Origin: Climacium dendroides
Taxonomy: Eukaryota; Streptophyta; Bryopsida; Hypnales; Climaciaceae
Direction: 5' to 3'
NCBI GenBank assembly: GCA_950106755.1
Contig: OX467083.1
Location: 19,463,029-19,527,028, forward strand
DNA length: 64,000 nucleotides
Position 1 is the first letter of the stretch; the number at the start of each line of letters is the position of its first letter. Below, piece after piece: positions 22,119 through 34,299 of the stretch. A program made the translations under genes and the position numbers. The notes under the pieces were generated by a model that made no database searches, was not told where the DNA came from, and saw only the letters and a program-made list of their open reading frames with translations.

Positions 22119-22533
22119 CTAAGGTAGTTTGCTCTAAAAGTGAGCGGCCTCTTCAAATTGCCCCTGTATTTAGGTCTAAAATGGATAGTAGGTGGTCCTT
22201 AAATGGACCTCTCAAGCCATTGAGAGAATTGAGAGAAAAGCATTATTTATCGCGAGAGCCAATTGTTGGCCTTCATTTACTGAAATCACTTTAAAAGTTG
22301 CAAGTGGTTAGATTTTGGAAGACCTAGAGTCACAAATAGGTGCGTACAACAATTTTTTTAGAAAATTCATAAGTAATTCAAAAATGATTCAAAAAATATG
22401 AAACCACTTGTCTGACGTTCCGCATCCATTTTTCTTTCTCTGAAAAATGATCCAAAAATATTTCTATTCATGGAAATCTTTGAAAAAGGTGGACCGGCCT
22501 TTAAATGGTCGCTTTTAGAGCATATTACCTTAA
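22119..22533. mobile_element. Foldback DNA element, GGTA-ended family, copy 1
   Basis: The left end CTAAGGTAGTTTGCTCTAAAA is matched by TTTTAGAGCATATTACCTTAA at the right. The borders are CTAA (left, probably degraded TTAA) and TTAA (right). Length 415 bp, non-coding. The interior shares blocks such as AAATATGAAACCACTTGT and GGAAGACCTAG with 44175-44608. Confidence 0.7.
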
Positions 22534-24480
22534 TCTAGGAGTTGGGCAGACTTGACTAGTTCAAATTTAAACGGAACAACATCCAACTTCTTCTTCTTTT
22601 TAATAAATAAATTAAAAAATAACGCCTAACTAACTGAAAAGGTATTTGTCTCATCCAACTACCAGTAACGAATTCAGGAGAAGCTTCGGCGCAGTGATGG
22701 ACGAGGTGTCGCAGAAGCTTCCCGAGAATCAAGCGGGGATCATTTTCTACTTGTGGAATACGGGCAGTTGGGCGAATATACGGGCAGTCGGGCGTATATA
22801 CGGGCAGTCCACTGAAGACGACTGAATATAAAAGTATTTTTTTTTTCTTCCTGAAAAGCGAGCGTGCGTCACTCGTTTCTGGGCCCCCAAAGTCTCTACC
22901 TTTTTCCCGACCAACTTATCAACTGCCAACTGGTTTCTTTATTTGGCGGTAGGAGACTTTCCCAGCAAGTGATCTTTTTTCAAATCTATGACCGTGTGGT
23001 GGGCTGGTGGCTCACTCATGTGAGCAATTGAGCATGTGGGCAATAAGTTACTACAGTACTGAAGGGGCGGAGGAAAACTCCACCCCAAGCAACCGGCTGG
23101 GGGGGTGGGTGCACCTAGAACCGTGACATTCCTTGGTCATCAAGGGAAACCCTACCAGCCTAGGACTGAATGATAGGCAGGATGACTGGTTTGCCCTGTT
23201 GGAAATGATTTTGCTTAAAAAATTTTCATTGGAAAGATAAATGGGAGAAATTGGAGAGAGCAATTGAATTTTTTGGGGGACAAGTTATGAGTTTGTTATG
23301 AATTTTTGAAGTGTATTGCCTAATTGACCCAAAAGAGTCTTTTGTTGGAAGACTTTAATGGATCATTCTGTAGGTGTATATGAATGGGTCGTTTGCCTGT
23401 CATAGGCTAGATTACGATAGTCACTATTTGGTAATCACAAATGAGCGTAGGTGTTTTTCAAGAGAAATTGTCAAAAATTGTCATTTATTAGTACATTGTC
23501 CAGAATTGAAAATAATATATATATTTTTTTTACTTCAACCCTACAAAAGTGTAGTAGACTACTATGACAATGTGTTGGGAAAATTTTCAGCCTATTTGAC
23601 CACGTGGATTGAAAGATTATAATGTTTGTAGTTTGAAAGAATTTTTTTTTTCATTCCTTTAAAATGGAACCAATAGACTTCGAACCCTTTGGAGTAAATT
23701 TTTGCTATTGATGAATGAGTACCTATCTACCATTGACTTTAAAATCTTGTTTGGTACCCTCCATGCAAAATTTTAAAAGCAAATATAGAATCTAAGTTAT
23801 CCTAAATCACAATGCAATGCAAGGAGGTTAAGTGAATTGGGAATACACTAGTCATTTCTAAAGATTTCTTATGTAGACTTGAGAAAATATTTATTTAAAT
23901 TCCAAATGGTGAAATGTTAGAGACAAACATTTGGAATATGTAGGAAAAATTTCAAAAACTTAAACTTCGTAGATTACAAGACAATAGGGCTTGAAGTTAT
24001 TGCAAATTTGTATTTTGTCTCAAATTCTATGGGTTTTTGAAGGTTTGAATATTTTTCATGTTGTGATATATCCTTGCAAATATAAAAACTTATTTCTTCA
24101 AATCTCTTCATTATTTTATGGCATGTGGTTCTTTCCAATATATTGCCATTCAATCTTCCTCAAATATGTTATATCAAAGTAACAACATGTATAGTAACTT
24201 TTAATATTGAACACTAGATTAGATAATTGATTTCATTCAACAAGAGGCTTATGATATTTATGTGAAAATAAACTCTAAAATTAGAAATATAAAACTTTTA
24301 GTCTACACAATATAATATTGAGTGTTGCAAAAAAAAATTCAATTGTATTTAATTCAAATAAAAACAATTGGATTCCAAAGTTGACCACCCCTAATAATTA
24401 CCTTCAAGCCACTGCCACATTGGCATTTTTGAAACGCAAATATATGCTAAAACTTTATTTCCATCAAAATTGTAAACAAT
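22534..24480. other. Spacer with no supported gene
   Basis: 22660-23110 is GC-richer and has a short tandem GGGCAGT(C/T)GGGCG-type motif at 22765-22810, but no protein feature. The rest is AT-rich. A partial copy of the dispersed module described at 32240-33092 lies at about 23936-24010. Confidence 0.5.
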
Positions 24481-24484
24481 AATC

Positions 24485-24486
<2 letters not shown>

Positions 24487-24523
<37 letters not shown>
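24487..24523. repeat. TA microsatellite
   Basis: An uninterrupted (TA)n run of about 37 bp in AT-rich spacer. Confidence 0.95.
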
Positions 24524-24526
<3 letters not shown>

Positions 24527-25169
24527 ATTAAAAAAATGGCTAAATTGAAAAAATATTGATTAGCAATAGATGACATTATTTTGAATTTTATGACCTCATT
24601 TACTATCACAAGGAAATGATTTAAATCATTTATAGTTGTAATAAAGGGTGCAATAAAAATTGTTGTTGCTTCAACTTTCTTTGACCTTTGTAATACGTGG
24701 CGTCAAATATTTTGGAATTCTTCATTTTTTTTCATATGTATACACAAGTGTTTTGTAACTCACAATACTATAAAGATCGCCCTTGAGATCACCTCATATC
24801 CACAAGCAGTTTTACAATAATATGTGAAAGGATTATTACCTCGTAATAATTGAAATTTATTCAACTACTATATTAATTTGTCCTATAATTTGTAGTGCTC
24901 TCTAAAATAACAACTTAGTGCCTCTTCCTTGGTCTAATGGTAGGCTCTACTGAATAATCATTGAATTTGCGAAAAACTAAGAATACTTTCCAATATTCTA
25001 CAAATATTCCACAGTTGTTTTTTCCCATACAAAAGACTTTTTTTTGCAAAATCAATTTTGCAAAATTTCCAAACATTACCTTTAAGAATTATTATTTTTT
25101 TTGCCGACCCTGCCCACCAGGTACGGTAGGTTTCTTACGAACCCAAGGTAGGGCACGCCGGATTGCGTG

Positions 25170-26066
25170 CCGCAATTGTCGTTGCCAGAACTGGAAGATT
25201 GAGTTTCTCTTGAAGGCTTTTAGAAATTATCGCCCGTCTCTGCCGATCGATTCCTCGGGCGCAGCATTATGTACTTTCCGGAATTCCGGATGTTGAATTT
25301 GCTTAGACAACTCCTGAAATCGCGGCATCGCTAGATCTAATCATCCCCGGCACTTTCGCAAATGGATCGGTGAGTGACTGATTCGGAGATTCAATTCGGC
25401 AGGATTGATGTTTATAGTTGCACTTGCTCATCATTCTTGGCAGCTTCACGTCCTAGGAAGCGAGATATATTGCAATTGCTAGCTTCTGTGGTCGAGAAAT
25501 CATTTGCTGGTGACTCAATTGGAGTTCAACAGCGGTTTCTCCGCAGATCATTGATGTCAATTTCGTCAGATTAGGAGAAATGATCAACATTGTCACTTTT
25601 CAAGAGGTTTAATTAAAGCCAGAAATGAACGTAACTCTGCACCAGTCCTACTTTGAGTTGAATGTCACAATTTGGGCGCGCACTCTGAATTGACGTTTGA
25701 TTGCATGTTAAACAAACCGAGATTCCGTCAAACAAGTAATTAATTCTATGCAGTTACGACAGTCTGATCTTAGAATTTATCGTCCTGGAACTGGCGAGAT
25801 CGGATTTTCGAAGGACATGATTGCTTGAATTCATGGGAGCGAGCATGCAATCGAGAGTTGCATGCACATCGAGAGTTTACTGAATCGAAATTCAACACGG
25901 TGTCACCTAAGATCACTGACATCGATTTCGTTATTGGATGGATTGAAACCTAGACTCCATGAAACGATCAACTCTAATTGATTACAACGGTTTGATCCTA
26001 GATTGCATCGTCCTTGAACTGCAAAGATCTGGTTTTCGAAAGAGATAGTTGCTTGCCAATTCATGA
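25170..26066. repeat. Diverged tandem repeat in a GC-richer island
   Basis: 25745-25835 and 25974-26066 align through CGTCCT(G/T)GAACTG and GATTTTCGAA-type blocks, giving a period near 232 bp. Weaker similarity extends left (CCAGAACTGGAAGATTG near 25184; TCAATTTCGTCAGATTAGG near 25556 against ACATCGATTTCGTTATTGG near 25919). No protein spans the units. It may be an old minisatellite or the remains of a duplicated gene. Confidence 0.5.
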
Positions 26067-26590
26067 TTATCCATGCCGAAAACTGGGTTAAGGATTGGGG
26101 AGAACCGCAGAATCCATTGGGGAGAACGCTGGATATCCTATTTCTTCACCAATTAACGGCAGAACCTGCGTTCTGATCCCCAACATTACGGAATGTCGGT
26201 GGTCGCCACGCACTGCGTAAGCAATTGTGTACGTTCACTCCTAGTACGCAGTGTAACATCAGGGTTCATTTGTATGGTGGGAGGCATGGCCAAAAGGGCA
26301 TTCGTCGAGGGCGAGGGCAGGCTGAAATGCCCAAAGGAGGCCAGTATAGTAGTGCAATGCATAACGTGGGGTTTCAAGCATCATTATCAGTTGAGAATAA
26401 TTTGCTTATAATTGCTCATGTTGAAGTTCTGTGGATTCATCACCCACCTCAGTCCAAAAGTGTTCATAAGTGGTAGAATGGGAAAATTTCAATTTTTGAG
26501 ATCCCATGAAGAGCTTAGGCACTAGGTAATTGTAAAGCACGTCAAGTATCTAGAATAATCATCGGTTAGGGCCTACCAAGCCGCAAGTAG
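26067..26590. other. GC-richer stretch without a recognised gene
   Basis: Open frames on both strands at 26186-26476 overlap, are short, and show no family features. No call is made. Confidence 0.4.
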
Positions 26591-26962
26591 CATTAGAGAA
26601 AATTTGGACTCTCCAGAAGGCCGCCAGGGTGTAAGCAGCCAATCTATTTTGGGAGTCCTACTTAGTTAGCAAAAAGACGAAATATTTGATAGGAAAAAAA
26701 GAAAAGGATGGAATATCTTACAGGAAAAAAGATTCATCTTGTATGAATATTGAAAGTATATCTCACTTTTTAATTTTCTTCTCCAATTGAACACAAGTGC
26801 GTGAGTACCAAAGCTCTGACATATGGCTACACTACTACAGGGATGACACTTGTGTTCCACAACTATAGGGAAATTTTTTTGCCTCATGCCAAATAAATGC
26901 AATCCTAGGTCCCTTCTGGTAGTTCTTAGCAACCTTCTGGAGAGTCCAGATTTTTTTTAATG
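26591..26962. mobile_element. Foldback element with ends of about 34 bp
   Basis: The left end CATTAGAGAAAATTTGGACT followed by CTCCAGAAGG is matched on the other strand by CATTAAAAAAAATCTGGACT followed by CTCCAGAAGG. Length about 372 bp, non-coding. No target duplication could be seen next to the ends. Confidence 0.6.
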
Positions 26963-27159
26963 TGAGGTTGGTACTGACATGCGATTATTCTTGATGATGT
27001 GGCCTATTTTGCAATTACCAAACATAATATCAATGTAGGAGAGTTGAGTTGTTTGTTCTTTGCTTGTTTAACCCCCTAAAGCTCCAAGGGTGTTTTTTTT
27101 GTCAAAAAACACTTAAAACTGCCACTTTTGATGTGCTCACTTAAGAAAACCAAAAAAAT

Positions 27160-27960
27160 ATTTAAAAAAAATCTAATTGTAGGATCATTCTTGTACTTAA
27201 CTTGTTTGAGAACATGTGGTAAAAATTTCATCAAATTTGATTGCATAGATTGCAAGATATTTGCATTGAAAGTGAAGAAAACAAATGTTTTTTGCAAGTT
27301 GCTTGACTAGATTTTTTGGCTTTGAATCTTTTTAACTGAAATTTTTTGTACTATTGATTTTAATTTTCTAAGTTTTTATGTTGAATAGTTGAGTTGAGAA
27401 TCTAAGGAAAAAATTTCAACAAGAAAACATTTAATTTTCACTCATTAAAAAAGTGTTAAAGATAAGTAAATTAAAGATTGAAGGGAAAACTAAATCATTA
27501 ATAGCTTTAAGATGGAATTGAAATATAATAATCTAAATGGTGAGATTGTTCTAAAATGAAAACCTAACCCTATCTAACAATTTTTTTGGAAAATTGTAAA
27601 AATTGCATTCACAAATGAATCCTATATGTTATATTTTCAAGAAGATGCTTAGATTGCCCAAAAAACTAAAATTGTCCATAACTTTCTCATCACTAGTCTA
27701 AATAGAATGAATTGAAGCTTGAAATTTAAACAAAAATATAAAATTTTAGGAAATCAAAACATATATTTTTTGATTTTTTCTCATTTTTTCGTGTTGTCCA
27801 TTGACCTCCACTTTTGGCTTATTGTGCCATAATTTTTTCTCCCGGACATTGATTGAAATTAAAATTATATATCCACAAAGCTCTCACAAAACCACACATC
27901 CTCAAAAAGTTTCAAAAACATTTACTAAAAATTGAGACAATAGGAACCTACTTGGACCCA
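27160..27960 (+). repeat. Dispersed old repeat family, copy 1 (diverged)
   Basis: It carries module 1 (AAAAATTTCATCAAATTTGA then TTGCAAGATATTTGCATTGA, near 27222-27270) and module 2 (CATAACTTTCTCATCACTAG, near 27679), about 480 bp apart. Order and spacing match the better preserved copies at 32240-33092 and 34300-35145. No coding capacity. Confidence 0.55.
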
Positions 27961-29729
27961 AATTGTCCCCCAAGGGAACAAATGGTTCTCTAAACACCTC
28001 GATCCTATTTTGAATTTTGGCACATTTTCACTTGTATCTTTGTACAAAAATATCATTCATCGCAATTTTATGAACTTGGTCATGAAGGAAGGTTGTCTTT
28101 TCAACATTCAAATATTACATTGGATGAATGAGAAGTTAGTTGTACCAAATAATACGTGCAAGCCCTCCATTCATCATCTAAAATATGGATGTCAAAGCGC
28201 TTCAGGATTAACCAATCAAAACATGCCACAACAATAAAAGTCCCTTGCATTAAGATTATGTTAGGAGGATCCGCATTCACTAAGTTCGTACCAATTGGTA
28301 GTAGAAGAGATTACTCTCAGATTTTTCTCATTGCCAAACCAATAAAATTTCTACTTCATATCCACCCTATTGAAAATTTCCACAATGCAAGCAATGAATA
28401 TTATTAGTCTAAATCTATCTCTCCTTAACCAATCAAATCATGCAACAATGGCAAAACTCTCCCCCATTGACATTATGAAAAATTATCCAAATTTCATAGT
28501 CTTTAGCCATTAGAGGGATTGTGTGTTTAACTCATAAAGCAAAAAAGCACACAATTAACCATGTCCACATTATAAGCCTCAATATCTTTTGCTTTCTTTT
28601 CTTTATATTTTGTCACTACTTATAATCTAAAATTATTTTATTTTACTTTTAGAGACTAATGAGACTATATGTGAAAATCTGAAATTATTGTGAATTTCAT
28701 ATTAGGGTGATTGCAAGAAAGATTGTTCCTATTTTGCGTCACAATTGAAGTGATGGAGTTGTCATTGATCATAACATTAGGAAAATGAAGCCAATGTACT
28801 TGGAATATTTACTGAAGATGGCTAACTTGGAAGTGCTGAGATTTCTTATTTTTCGGAAATTTTGAAAAAAAAATTATAATTAAATTTTAATTTAGCTAAT
28901 TTGTCACACTTTGTGCTTAGTGTCTTTTAGTACTATGGAATATCCAAAAATAATGATGTAGACTTGAAATTTTTGTAGACTATTCCCACACTAGATGGGC
29001 ATGTGCCTACCAAAGGAAACTTAAAAAACATTATTTTATGTCCTTCACATATGTGCTAAATAGGACTCCCTTGCATGCACACTTCTTAATACTGAAGATG
29101 GTTTTGATATCATTCTTTTGGTGAAATCTCTTCATCATAAAGTTCTCCCAAACTAACAATTTTTAGTTTCTTTAAAAATTGTTTTTAAAATTTTTTACAA
29201 ATTAATATGTCAGAGTACCTATTTTCTTGAGATTTTGCACTTTTCTAGTTCTCCTACTTAAAAAAATTTCTATGCTTTTCCTTTCTAGAGTACCTTCTTT
29301 TTAAAGGTGTATTATTGTGCAAAATGCTTCCATAAATGGTTGGTCTTTCTTGCAACCACCCATCAAATACAAATATTTTCAGAAATCTGAAATTTTAATC
29401 TTTGGAGGTATATACGTAGTGCAATTCATCATCATGTAAAACAAATTTTTGTGTCATTCTATAATTAAAAAATCAATAGACCATTGTTATAATCCCAAAG
29501 TTCAAATTGCAGTAAAATACTTAATTTTAAGAATTCTTCAAATTTTCAAATTGGAATAGAAACAATATTTTGTAAGCTTCAATTCATTAGTTGAGTTCAA
29601 ATCCGAAAAAAATCATGTTTATGGCTAAATTTAGAACAAGGACATGGAAGAACAAATTGCCAAAATACACTAAAAATACATCTTTTGATCTATTTTCTAG
29701 TATCCTTCTTCTATGAAATAGACAATAAA
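27961..29729. other. AT-rich spacer with a short direct repeat
   Basis: 28207-28270 and 28424-28490 share TAACCAATCAAA(A/T)CATGC and a trailing CATT(A/G)A-ATTATG block, a direct repeat spaced about 217 bp. Nothing else is recognised. Confidence 0.5.
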
Positions 29730-30308
29730 TAACACTCTCTCCATCCCATAATGATATTCCTATTGGACTTAATATTTTGTCCCAAAATAATCTTCATGTT
29801 GTACTTTGTGATATTGGAATAGGTCAAATTTGGCTTTTGATTGCTTTTTAGGAATAGCAAGACAATTTTGAGTAGTAGTTCCCTCTCCTTCCATACAATC
29901 ATCAATCAAAAGACAAATGAAATGATTGGAAGGATTAATCAACATTGTTCATTCTTATTTTTTGCATTTGTTTAAGTACTTTCTAGTTTAAGGAAATGAA
30001 GCTTTGGGAAGCAAAATAGAGGTCTAAACATAGCTAATCTTGGACACGTACTATATGCCTATAAAATAAGAACCTTACACTCAATAATTAAATGTTTAGT
30101 GGTGCTCTTTGAAAAATGTCCCAAAAATTTCACTTTTCAATACTCTAAAACTACTCTTTGAAAAAAGCTTTGTAGTTCAAAATTTCTTGAACACTAAAAG
30201 TGCACTGAACTCTACTTCTAGTGCAAAACAAGTCTTTAAAATATTATTTTTAGCCTTAATTTGGAACATTTTATCCAACATGAAGATCATTTTGGAACGG
30301 AGGCAGTA
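29730..30308. mobile_element. Stowaway-like (Tc1/mariner type) element, copy 1
   Basis: The right end on the other strand reads TACTGCCTCCGTTCCAAAAT; the left end reads CTCTCTCCATCCCATAATGA. Both fit the Stowaway consensus CTCCCTCCGTNCCAAAAT and are bordered by TA. Length 579 bp. It aligns along its length, in opposite orientation, with 47430-47963. Non-coding. Confidence 0.75.
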
Positions 30309-32239
30309 TCTTAATGAGATTATTTCCTCCAAATGAACATCCCATGTAGACACATTGATTCAAAGATCTCTCCCTAAAAAAATTTGATGAAAAAGCAATG
30401 TACACTACTCACTTGAAATCATCCAAGTGCCACAAAATAGTACCATGGGTGTTCCACTTTAATCCCTATTTAAGTGTTTTGAAGTTCATATTTTGGATGA
30501 TGACTAATAAATATTAAAAGTGCTTAAGGATGATGGATTGTCCTAATGTCTTATCATCCAAAGTGTTATTTTTTATCTTTAAGAATGAAATTGAGTTAAA
30601 TAACCCTTAAAGTCTTGAGGCATGATTTTAAGCCATTTTCCACTTTTGAGTAGGTACTTCTTTGTAAAATATTGGTTGGATTCTTGTGAAATTTTTACCA
30701 TAGGTGGGTTTCATTACTAGCTTAATACCTTAAATTTCAGGCCAATCCAGGCCGCAATTTAAAAGTAATGTCCAACAAAAGATTTTTTTGAATTACATAC
30801 AATTTTGGGCAGCCATGATAAATAGGTTCAATTAGGTTGAAATTTTTCATTCATACTCTCAATAAGGTTGTTGACATAATTCCAAAAGTTGAAAATTATA
30901 ATTATGGGTATATGATTTTTACTTACAAGCCTTTGAAAATTAGAATTGCACTTTGTAAATTTGAATATTGTTTGAAGAAACATTAGATGATATTTGAGGC
31001 CTTTGGAAGACTATGAGTTCCCAAGCTCTGAAACTATCTCAACTGTGTGGGAACGTTGCTGGCTACACAATCTGATGTAGTCGAGACCATGCCACGTCAT
31101 TTTTTGAAAAAAAAATCAACTTTTTTTTTGCATTTTAGAGATTTTAATTTTTTTATTTAAATTTTAATTTTTAAAAAAAAAATTGACAACCGCCCACGTT
31201 CTTTTATTGCTGCAGGAATAGAATTGAAAACAGGCTTGAAACAACCTTCTAGAGGCCTCAAATGTCTTCTAATGGAAAACCCAATTTCAATTTTCAAAGG
31301 CTTATAAGTCAAAATGATGTACTTATATGCCTTTCAATTTTGGGGATTATGTTGATAAATCTTGTTTAGGGTGAATATGAAAAATTTAGCCCAACTCGAC
31401 TTATCTATCATGGATGCCCCCAATTGCCCATGATTAAAAAAAAATGCGTTTAAAGCATAACTTTTGAACCATGACTTGTATTTGTTTGAAATTTTTTAGA
31501 CATCAAGTTGGTAATGAAACATACTTGTGGTAAAAATCTCACAAGAATCCAATAAATATTGTACTACAAAGGGCTTATCCAAAAGTAGAGAATAGCTTGA
31601 GCTTAGTATTTTTTTACAGGCAAAAAATTGCCAAAATTCACCCACTATCTATGTACTTTGATTCTACTACATGAATCAAATGGATAGAAATCGTATTTTT
31701 TTCACCTACTAGCACTATCTACTAATTGTATATATCTATGCCAAAAGCTCACATTGCCATTGAGTTGGACAAGCACTAGGTTGTAATTGTCTATATTGTG
31801 GCCATACAGTTCAAACAAGGTTGCTAAAACTTAGCCATCAATCACAACTTTTTGCTTGCCCTAATTTGTATTTCAACGTCCAACACACCAAGGCACATTT
31901 TCCAATGCACTTGCATGTCACCATATTAGTCTCTTATACAAAGAGATGGGGAGCCAGGACCTCTTTAAAGTTTGATGCCTATATCTATGATTTCAAAAGT
32001 TTTATTGAGGTATATCACCTATTTCTCACAATGCTAATTAATAGCAAAAGTTTTTGTATTAATTTATTAATTTATTTTTATTTTTTTCAATTTATCTAAT
32101 TTAAAATTTACGTTTATTGAAATAAGAATTTTTTATATCAAGCCAGTATAAAAAGAATATGTTTCTAAGCCAGTATAAAAAGAATATGTTTCTAATAATA
32201 TTTTATATTTTATGATCATTTGCAAGTGATTCTTTTCTT
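30309..32239. other. AT-rich spacer
   Basis: A 28-bp direct duplication (AAGCCAGTATAAAAAGAATA) lies at about 32138-32192. A pair of inverted segments is visible around 30640-30760 and 31480-31600 (AATATTGGTTGGATTCTTGTG against its near-complement), so a foldback unit of about 1 kb may span 30600-31620. No gene is seen. Confidence 0.45.
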
Positions 32240-33092
32240 CAGATTTCTATTACAGTTCTTTGACAAATGTTTTCACCAAACATGCTCCAAAATTGCCATT
32301 TCCAGTACAAGTACCAAATTTTAGAAGAAAAAAATTGGATACATGTAACTATTAATATGCTAGTTTGAAAAGATGTGGAAAAAATTTCAAAAATTTCAAC
32401 CATGTGGATTGCAAGGTATTAGTGTTTGAAGTGACAAAAATCTTTATTTTGCCTTACAAAAAACAAGACAACTATACTTCTCAAGGTCACATTTGTATAA
32501 AAAATGTCTATGTTGGTGTTTTTTCTTTGGATTCATTCTTCAAGGCAAGTTGGATACATGTTTGAAAAATTTCAGATCATTTGGAATATGTAAGTAGAAA
32601 GAAGTAGAAAATGATTCAATACACATAATTGTTAAGAATTTAGTTATAAAATTGAAAAATGCCAATCCCAATGGTTGTAATGTTGTAATAAACATTCTAC
32701 ATCCTATGATTTTATTTTTTTCAATAAGTATTGAAAATTGAGTTAAATAAGGGACTTCAAAGTTTATTTTAGAGTAGAGGATCTCTAATTACCCTCAAAC
32801 TAAAACACCTCATAACTTTCATCTCATTAATCAAAATAGAATGATTCAAAGCTTTCTACTTATATATAAATCTAGGAAAATAAATTCAATTTTTTTTTTA
32901 AAAATGGTTTAACTTAATCTACCTGGACTATCCACTCTAGAGAAAAAAAACAAAACATATCATACAATAAGTTTTCAACCATATACTCAAAAGATATGAA
33001 AATTGTTGTGCCTTAAAGAAAATCCTTGTCTACATGTTATGTAAAAATTTAAAATAAACAAAATAAAAACTCCATTTGTAGTGAGCTACTTA
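32240..33092 (+). repeat. Dispersed old repeat family, copy 2
   Basis: It aligns over about 850 bp with 34300-35145, same orientation. Shared anchors are ACCAAATTTTAGAAGAAAAA, TTTGAAGTGACAAAAATC, TTCTTGGATTCATTCTTCAAG-like, TATTGAAAATTGAGTTAAAT and AAAAGATATGAAAATTGTTG. No protein-coding remnants or terminal inverted repeats are seen. Its right end is followed directly by the hairpin at 33092-33600. Confidence 0.8.
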
Positions 33093-33600
33093 GATTTATT
33101 TATTTTTTGTTAATTTATATGCAAGATATTTAATTAAGATGTATATAACTATTAATAATTATTCTATAGAATAATATATTATTTCAATGTACATCTTCTT
33201 ATAATATTTGCAAAAAGATCGATTTATTAGACACTGGGTGAATATATAAATAATATCATAATGATTTCTTAGTTGTTAAAAAGAAGAAAAATAAGGCAAA
33301 CAGAAGTATTTGGAGGTGGTTTTGGTAAAGCTAAATCATTGAAGTTGCAAAAACCACCTCCAATTGTTTCCACTTGCCTTATTTTTTTTCTTCTTATCAA
33401 CTAAGAAGTCATTATGATATTATTTATATATTCATTCAATTCTTAATAAACCAATCTTTCTACAAATATTATAAGAAGATGTAAATTATGATAATATATT
33501 GTTCTATAGAATGATTATTAATAATTATATATCTTATTTAAATATCTTGCATATAAATTGATAGAAAAGAAAAATCATAAACATCTAAAAATAAATAAAA
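33092..33600. repeat. Large near-perfect inverted repeat (hairpin of about 0.5 kb)
   Basis: The left arm, about 33092-33326, is complementary to the right arm, about 33345-33600, with roughly 85% match by eye and a loop of about 18 nt. Arm landmarks are ATATGCAAGATATTTAA, TCTTCTTATAATATTTG, AATATATAAATAATATCATA and GGAGGTGGTTTT. It may be a foldback MITE or a source of double-stranded RNA. Confidence 0.9.
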
Positions 33601-34161
33601 CAATCTTAATAGAAATATTAAAAAAATGATTTGCAAATGAATGTAAAATATTCAATTTCAATAGAGCACGTTCCTTTAATACTAGCTTGATACAACAAGT
33701 AAAAAATAATAATAATTTTTTTATTTTAATAAATGCTATAATAAAATGAAAAAAATGAAAAAAATGAAAAAATATTTAAAAGAAAAACGTGGTAGTTAGT
33801 ATAAATTTTTTTTTACTTTTTAGTAACATTGTCGGAAAAAGGTGATATATATCAATGAAACTTTTAAAATCATGGCTATGGGTGCTACACCTTCAAGAAG
33901 TCTTGACTCCTACTCTATTTGAACAAGAGACTAGCATAGCAACATGCAAGTGCATTGAGGTCTAGAGAGTGTGTCTTAGTGTCTTGGATGTTCAAATACA
34001 AATTAAGGCATGCAAAAAGTTGTAATTTGATGGCTAGTTTTGACACCCGTGATTGGAATGTATGATTGCAATAAAAGTATCCCTTTTAATTCTTGTTGGA
34101 AAATTGGTATATGGACAATGGGTGGAATTGGCAATTTTTTGCCCCTAAAAAACACTAGAGA

Positions 34162-34165
<4 letters not shown>

Positions 34166-34214
<49 letters not shown>
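34166..34214. repeat. TA microsatellite
   Basis: An uninterrupted (TA)n run of about 48 bp. Confidence 0.95.
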
Positions 34215-34216
<2 letters not shown>

Positions 34217-34299
34217 CCTTTAAGAATTTGCATGTAGTCTAATGAAGAGGCACATGAAACTACAATTGACTGGCTATAACTTAAAAAACTAATTTCTAA

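Noticed and set aside
24921..24955. TGGTCTAATGGTAGGCTC, resembling a tRNA D-arm / box A
   Set aside because: No acceptor stem, anticodon arm or box B follows; not a tRNA gene.
34003..34237. Ile/Tyr repeat peptides in forward and reverse frames
   Set aside because: Translation of the TA microsatellite; not coding. The same applies at 24391-24609 and 60058-60282.
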